Shown piece by piece: positions 60,896-64,000 of a DNA stretch of 64,000 nucleotides. The DNA lies in NCBI GenBank assembly GCA_013177995.1, contig JABLXN010000005.1, positions 1-64,000 of the forward strand. Direction: 5' to 3'. The position numbers and the translations under genes were made by a program. The first letter of the stretch is position 1; each line of letters opens with the position of its first letter. Source of the stretch: Brevinematales bacterium (GTDB lineage Bacteria > Spirochaetota > Brevinematia > Brevinematales > Thermospiraceae). The notes below the pieces were generated by a model. It saw nothing but the letters and a program-made list of their open reading frames with translations. It had not been told where the DNA came from and searched no databases.

Positions 60896-63800
60896 TCATT
60901 TGCCTGAGTTCGAGTGCGCATGGAGATGATCTTTATTTTCCGTTATTTTCTCCAAAATGCTCTTTATGTAGGTCTTTTTATCCTCTTCTTGAAACACGAT
61001 ATGCTTTGCCTGAATATCCGCTTTTTCGATTCCCCACAAGCGGATAATTTCATGGGACGGGGTGTTCGAAATGATAAACGAATTCAAAACCACCTGGGGA
61101 TTCCCGAGCCGCTTCTCAATTTCTTTAATGGTCTCATAAAACTGCACCTTGGGATCATTCAGTCCGATATTACGCAGTCCCTTGGGATCAATGAAGGTGA
61201 CATACTGCTTGTCTTTATCAAGTACCCAGAGGATAAAGTCCGGATAGAAATTGCCGGCTTCGAAAAAACCAACGCCTTTCCCTTTACTGAGGTTTCGTAA
61301 AAGATAGAGTTCCTTGCAGGCCAAGTACTCCGTATTCTGATCGCAGAAGGCTTTGAGGTCTTCTACAAAATCTTTTTCTCCCTTGTTCAAGGGAACAGGG
61401 CTAATCTCCACATTGCCATGTTCCAGGTATAAGAGGGGCTGGTACAGGTGCTTGCCAAACCAGAGGGCTTGGATCCCCTGGAATTCCCAGTCTCTCAAAG
61501 CGCCGCTTTCTATCAACATTTTAAGCTTTTTAAGTTTCTCGATAATCTCTTCTTGGGACTCTTCAATCACGATACGGTAACCAGGCCCATCCGGGCTTTC
61601 ATGTAACAAGAGATTGGAAGGATCGGATTTTGCCGTCTCCACTTTGTGTTTGCCATCCGGGCTTTCATGTAACAAGAGATTGGGATCGTTCGCGTTCACC
61701 TCGCAGTATTCCAGGTGGGGCATTTCCCACTCGCGTTTTTTGTAGGTGTAAAACCGCTCCACATATTTTTTAAGAAGCGCGATCGCGATTTCCTGCCACT
61801 CATAGATTTTTTCGAAACGGTCTAACTCAAGCTCGTTTTCTGGAATGTAGAGCTGATACCAGCTTTGATCCAACAGAAGTTTTTGGATCGCTTGCCGGGT
61901 TATATTGAAATTGTACCAGCCCCGCTCGGCTTTATACCGCTCGACTTCAAAATAAATCTGATCCATGTCTAAGAACGCGATATGCCATGGCTGTAAATGG
62001 GCCCTGTGGGGAGCCGCGTTTTCTTCTCCCGTAAGACCACGGGATTTGATCGCCTGGATTTTGGGATACCAGTTCAAAACCACCTGATTTTTTTGCAGGT
62101 ACTCCGTCGGCAGGTCCAAGGTGGGGATCGGCGCCAGTTTCCGGAAGGCATCCCCAAACTCAGTCGTGATCCCGTTGATCTGTTTTTTTAACCGAATAAT
62201 CTTTAAGGGTTGTGTCCCTAAACTCCGTATAACTGGTAAAAAGAACTCCAACCGCTCAGTATCGGCGGGAAGCCCCTCTTCTTCCAAAAAGTCGCGGAAT
62301 TGGGCCATGTAGTCCGCATGGATCCCGAAAATGGAGAGGGTCTCCAATACCTCGATGTATTTAGGACGGGTAATCCCTTCGGGTAAGGTTACTCGGTTGC
62401 TGCGTTTCAGACTGAAATTAAAGCCCTTTAACCGCACGCCGCGGCCAAAGAGCTGGATAATTTGCGCGCCTTCGGTGGCTCCAATGTTCATGAGGCCCAT
62501 GGTACTGACCCGCCAACTGCTCCAGCCTTCGGTAAACTTTTTTGACCCGATGAGGATGTTGATGGTCGAGTCGTTGTGATTGATCCTGTGAAAGAGCGAA
62601 CCGGAAAACTCGCGCTCCCCGGTTTCTATCTTGTTTTGCTCGCAGAGTTTCAGCAGTTTGGCGTCGTCGCCCACATTGATGAGGCCAAAGGGTTCGTTGT
62701 CCGCGCCGATTCTCAGGGCCAGTTCTCCGGCGGCGCCTTTTAGGTTTTCCACATAGAGCTGACCACCGGCCGGAGCATGAAACAGGGTAACGAGGATTTC
62801 ATTAAATAGGTCTGAAGCTTGTAAACCACAGGTATTCAAAAACGCAAAGCGGTTGGCAAAGAGATTTCTCCCATCGGCAGTGACCAGCCCTTGGGTTAAT
62901 ACCCGCTCGATGCGCTGAACACTCTGATTTCGTTCATTTGCCACAAAGCGCTTCAGGAATAGCAGAATTTCAATAATATCGGAGGCGTCTTTCGTGGCCA
63001 GGGTTGCAGTGACCTTGCTCCCCACAAAGATCCACAGGGGTTTTTCGATATGAAAGGCCCGGAAAGCGCTTTCATGGCTTTTATAGAGCTTTTGCTGCTG
63101 GAAGAAGGTTAAGAGGCAAGCAGTTAAATACAGTTCTAAATGATTTTGTTGCGTATCGTTATCCAGATTCAGAATCTGGTAGTCCTTGCCAAAACCATCG
63201 TTATAAAAATAGCGGTAGGAATAATCAAACAAAATAGAGCGGGCATACAGGCTGGTAAGATCCGGATTACCCTTGACTGCCTGGGCAAAGGTGGCGGAAT
63301 ATTCAAAGGAAAAGCCCTTTTCGCAGAGGGCATTGCGGTAACGCATCCAGGCGCCCTCCTCTCCCCGGCCGACCCCGCGGTGGCCTTCGTCAATGAGCAC
63401 CAGGTTGTTGCCTTCAAAGGCCTCGACCGCGACGGTTTTTTCCCCCATTTCCTCTTTGAGCTTGGTAATCTCGATGATTTCCACGCTGTGGCCGGTAAAA
63501 AGACCGCCGCCGTCTTTATTGAAAATCTCCGCCTCAATGCCCGAGGCCTGGAATTCCCGCAAATGCTGCTGGGAAAGCCCTTCGTTGGGAGTGAGGAGGA
63601 TAATCCGGTTCATTTCTTTTTGTCTGCGATGCTTTTCCACATAATGGCGGTATTGCAGGATATTGGCATGCATGAGGAGGGTCTTGCCTGATCCGGTGGC
63701 CATCCAGAAGGCGAGCTTATTCAAGTCCTGAGCCGCATCGGTGGAATTTTCAAAACCCTGAATGCGGTCCGCTTCTTCCAGATCCTGATTGATCCGATCC

Positions 63801-64000
63801 ACCTGGGCTGCAATATCGGCGCGCAGTTGTTCTGGGTTAGAAAAATAGCGGTCCAGGTAAATTTCGGTAAAGAGCAGGGCTAAGTATTGGAAATACTTCC
63901 AGACAATCGGCTTTTCGCCGTGCGCAATGCGCCGTTCGTTCAGTGATGCCGTATGGCGGAAAATGTTCTGGTCGTATTCCAAAAGAAGAGCGGGCGGTAA
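60896..64000 (-). CDS. Type III-like restriction Res subunit (DEAD helicase plus endonuclease), 5' partial
   Basis: At least 1028 residues; the frame stays open past the window edge, so the true start may lie beyond 64000. Helicase motifs: [15 protein letters not shown] (Walker A), [12 protein letters not shown] (a DExH-like box), motif [12 protein letters not shown]. The C-terminus has a PD-D/ExK-type nuclease pattern ([10 protein letters not shown] ... VTFIDPKG). No modification methylase gene is visible, but one may lie upstream. A 66-bp offset in-frame duplication repeats [10 protein letters not shown]. Higher GC than most of the window suggests transfer. Confidence 0.85.
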   Translation of the reverse strand, partial: LPPALLLEYDQNIFRHTASLNERRIAHGEKPIVWKYFQYLALLFTEIYLDRYFSNPEQLRADIAAQVDRINQDLEEADRIQGFENSTDAAQDLNKLAFWMATGSGKTLLMHANILQYRHYVEKHRRQKEMNRIILLTPNEGLSQQHLREFQASGIEAEIFNKDGGGLFTGHSVEIIEITKLKEEMGEKTVAVEAFEGNNLVLIDEGHRGVGRGEEGAWMRYRNALCEKGFSFEYSATFAQAVKGNPDLTSLYARSILFDYSYRYFYNDGFGKDYQILNLDNDTQQNHLELYLTACLLTFFQQQKLYKSHESAFRAFHIEKPLWIFVGSKVTATLATKDASDIIEILLFLKRFVANERNQSVQRIERVLTQGLVTADGRNLFANRFAFLNTCGLQASDLFNEILVTLFHAPAGGQLYVENLKGAAGELALRIGADNEPFGLINVGDDAKLLKLCEQNKIETGEREFSGSLFHRINHNDSTINILIGSKKFTEGWSSWRVSTMGLMNIGATEGAQIIQLFGRGVRLKGFNFSLKRSNRVTLPEGITRPKYIEVLETLSIFGIHADYMAQFRDFLEEEGLPADTERLEFFLPVIRSLGTQPLKIIRLKKQINGITTEFGDAFRKLAPIPTLDLPTEYLQKNQVVLNWYPKIQAIKSRGLTGEENAAPHRAHLQPWHIAFLDMDQIYFEVERYKAERGWYNFNITRQAIQKLLLDQSWYQLYIPENELELDRFEKIYEWQEIAIALLKKYVERFYTYKKREWEMPHLEYCEVNANDPNLLLHESPDGKHKVETAKSDPSNLLLHESPDGPGYRIVIEESQEEIIEKLKKLKMLIESGALRDWEFQGIQALWFGKHLYQPLLYLEHGNVEISPVPLNKGEKDFVEDLKAFCDQNTEYLACKELYLLRNLSKGKGVGFFEAGNFYPDFILWVLDKDKQYVTFIDPKGLRNIGLNDPKVQFYETIKEIEKRLGNPQVVLNSFIISNTPSHEIIRLWGIEKADIQAKHIVFQEEDKKTYIKSILEKITENKDHLHAHSNSGK

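Overview
The window is a compact bacterial chromosome segment of moderate GC with few gaps, many overlapping stop/start pairs and sigma70-type promoters that nearly all have 16-18 bp spacers. Diaminopimelate made by DapL, iron uptake through a FeoA-FeoB fusion, ThiH, class I fumarase, an anaerobic-type glycerol-3-phosphate oxidoreductase cluster, and RsbU/V/W and c-di-GMP-type signalling suggest an anaerobic or microaerophilic Gram-negative-like bacterium. A spirochaete-related lineage would fit, but this is inference; no rRNA or ribosomal protein gene is present to settle it. Two perfect parS sites beside parAB suggest a place near the chromosome origin.

Layout. 0-3.6 kb: thiGH under a TPP riboswitch and a purine permease. 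3.9-8.9 kb: parAB, dapL, an FmdB-type zinc ribbon, a fumarase alpha subunit and argB, ended by a terminator. 9-15 kb: an arsenate reductase-like gene facing a pyrB-recJ-PP2C regulator-holB operon; RecJ carries an inserted 3'-5' exonuclease domain. 15-18 kb: DtxR-like regulator and FeoB. 18-25.9 kb: a CorA-like channel, a polar amino acid ABC transporter operon, envelope proteins of unknown role, an RsbV/RsbW pair and a truncated membrane gene. 25.9-41 kb: an acyltransferase-like protein, a degenerate GGDEF membrane protein, photolyase, PTS EIIA, a glycogen debranching-type enzyme, HD-GYP and TPR proteins, tRNA-Ala, an MBL hydrolase and a DUF1015 protein. 41-44 kb: a repeat-rich zone around a degenerate IS1595-like transposase. 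44-53 kb: esterase, glpK and a three-gene glycerol-3-phosphate oxidation cluster, then a large TPR/GAF/GGDEF-like protein whose stop codon lies inside tRNA-Arg; tRNA-Gly follows. 53-60 kb: RluA-type pseudouridine synthase, a GH13 amylase, an AT-rich beta-helix lipoprotein, and an ABC permease/ATPase plus citrate synthase operon. 60.5-64 kb: a degenerate repeat, an attC-like structured patch and a type III-like Res protein running off the edge.

Two repeat families stand out. Family A is a roughly 200-bp MITE-like element with GAGACC-type terminal inverted repeats, four copies plus solo 30-bp palindromes; two insertions are flanked by 5-bp direct repeats. Family B is a roughly 50-bp palindrome or its half, nine copies all between 31.2 and 44.2 kb and densest beside the IS1595-like gene, which resembles a REP/RAYT arrangement built on a different transposase family. 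This is the best candidate for an undescribed system here.

Functional links: lipid ester hydrolysis to glycerol, then glycerol-3-phosphate and dihydroxyacetone phosphate; alpha-glucan use by two GH13 enzymes and an MsmX-type sugar ATPase; partner-switch signalling through an RsbU-like phosphatase, RsbV and RsbW; and iron uptake under a metal-sensing repressor.
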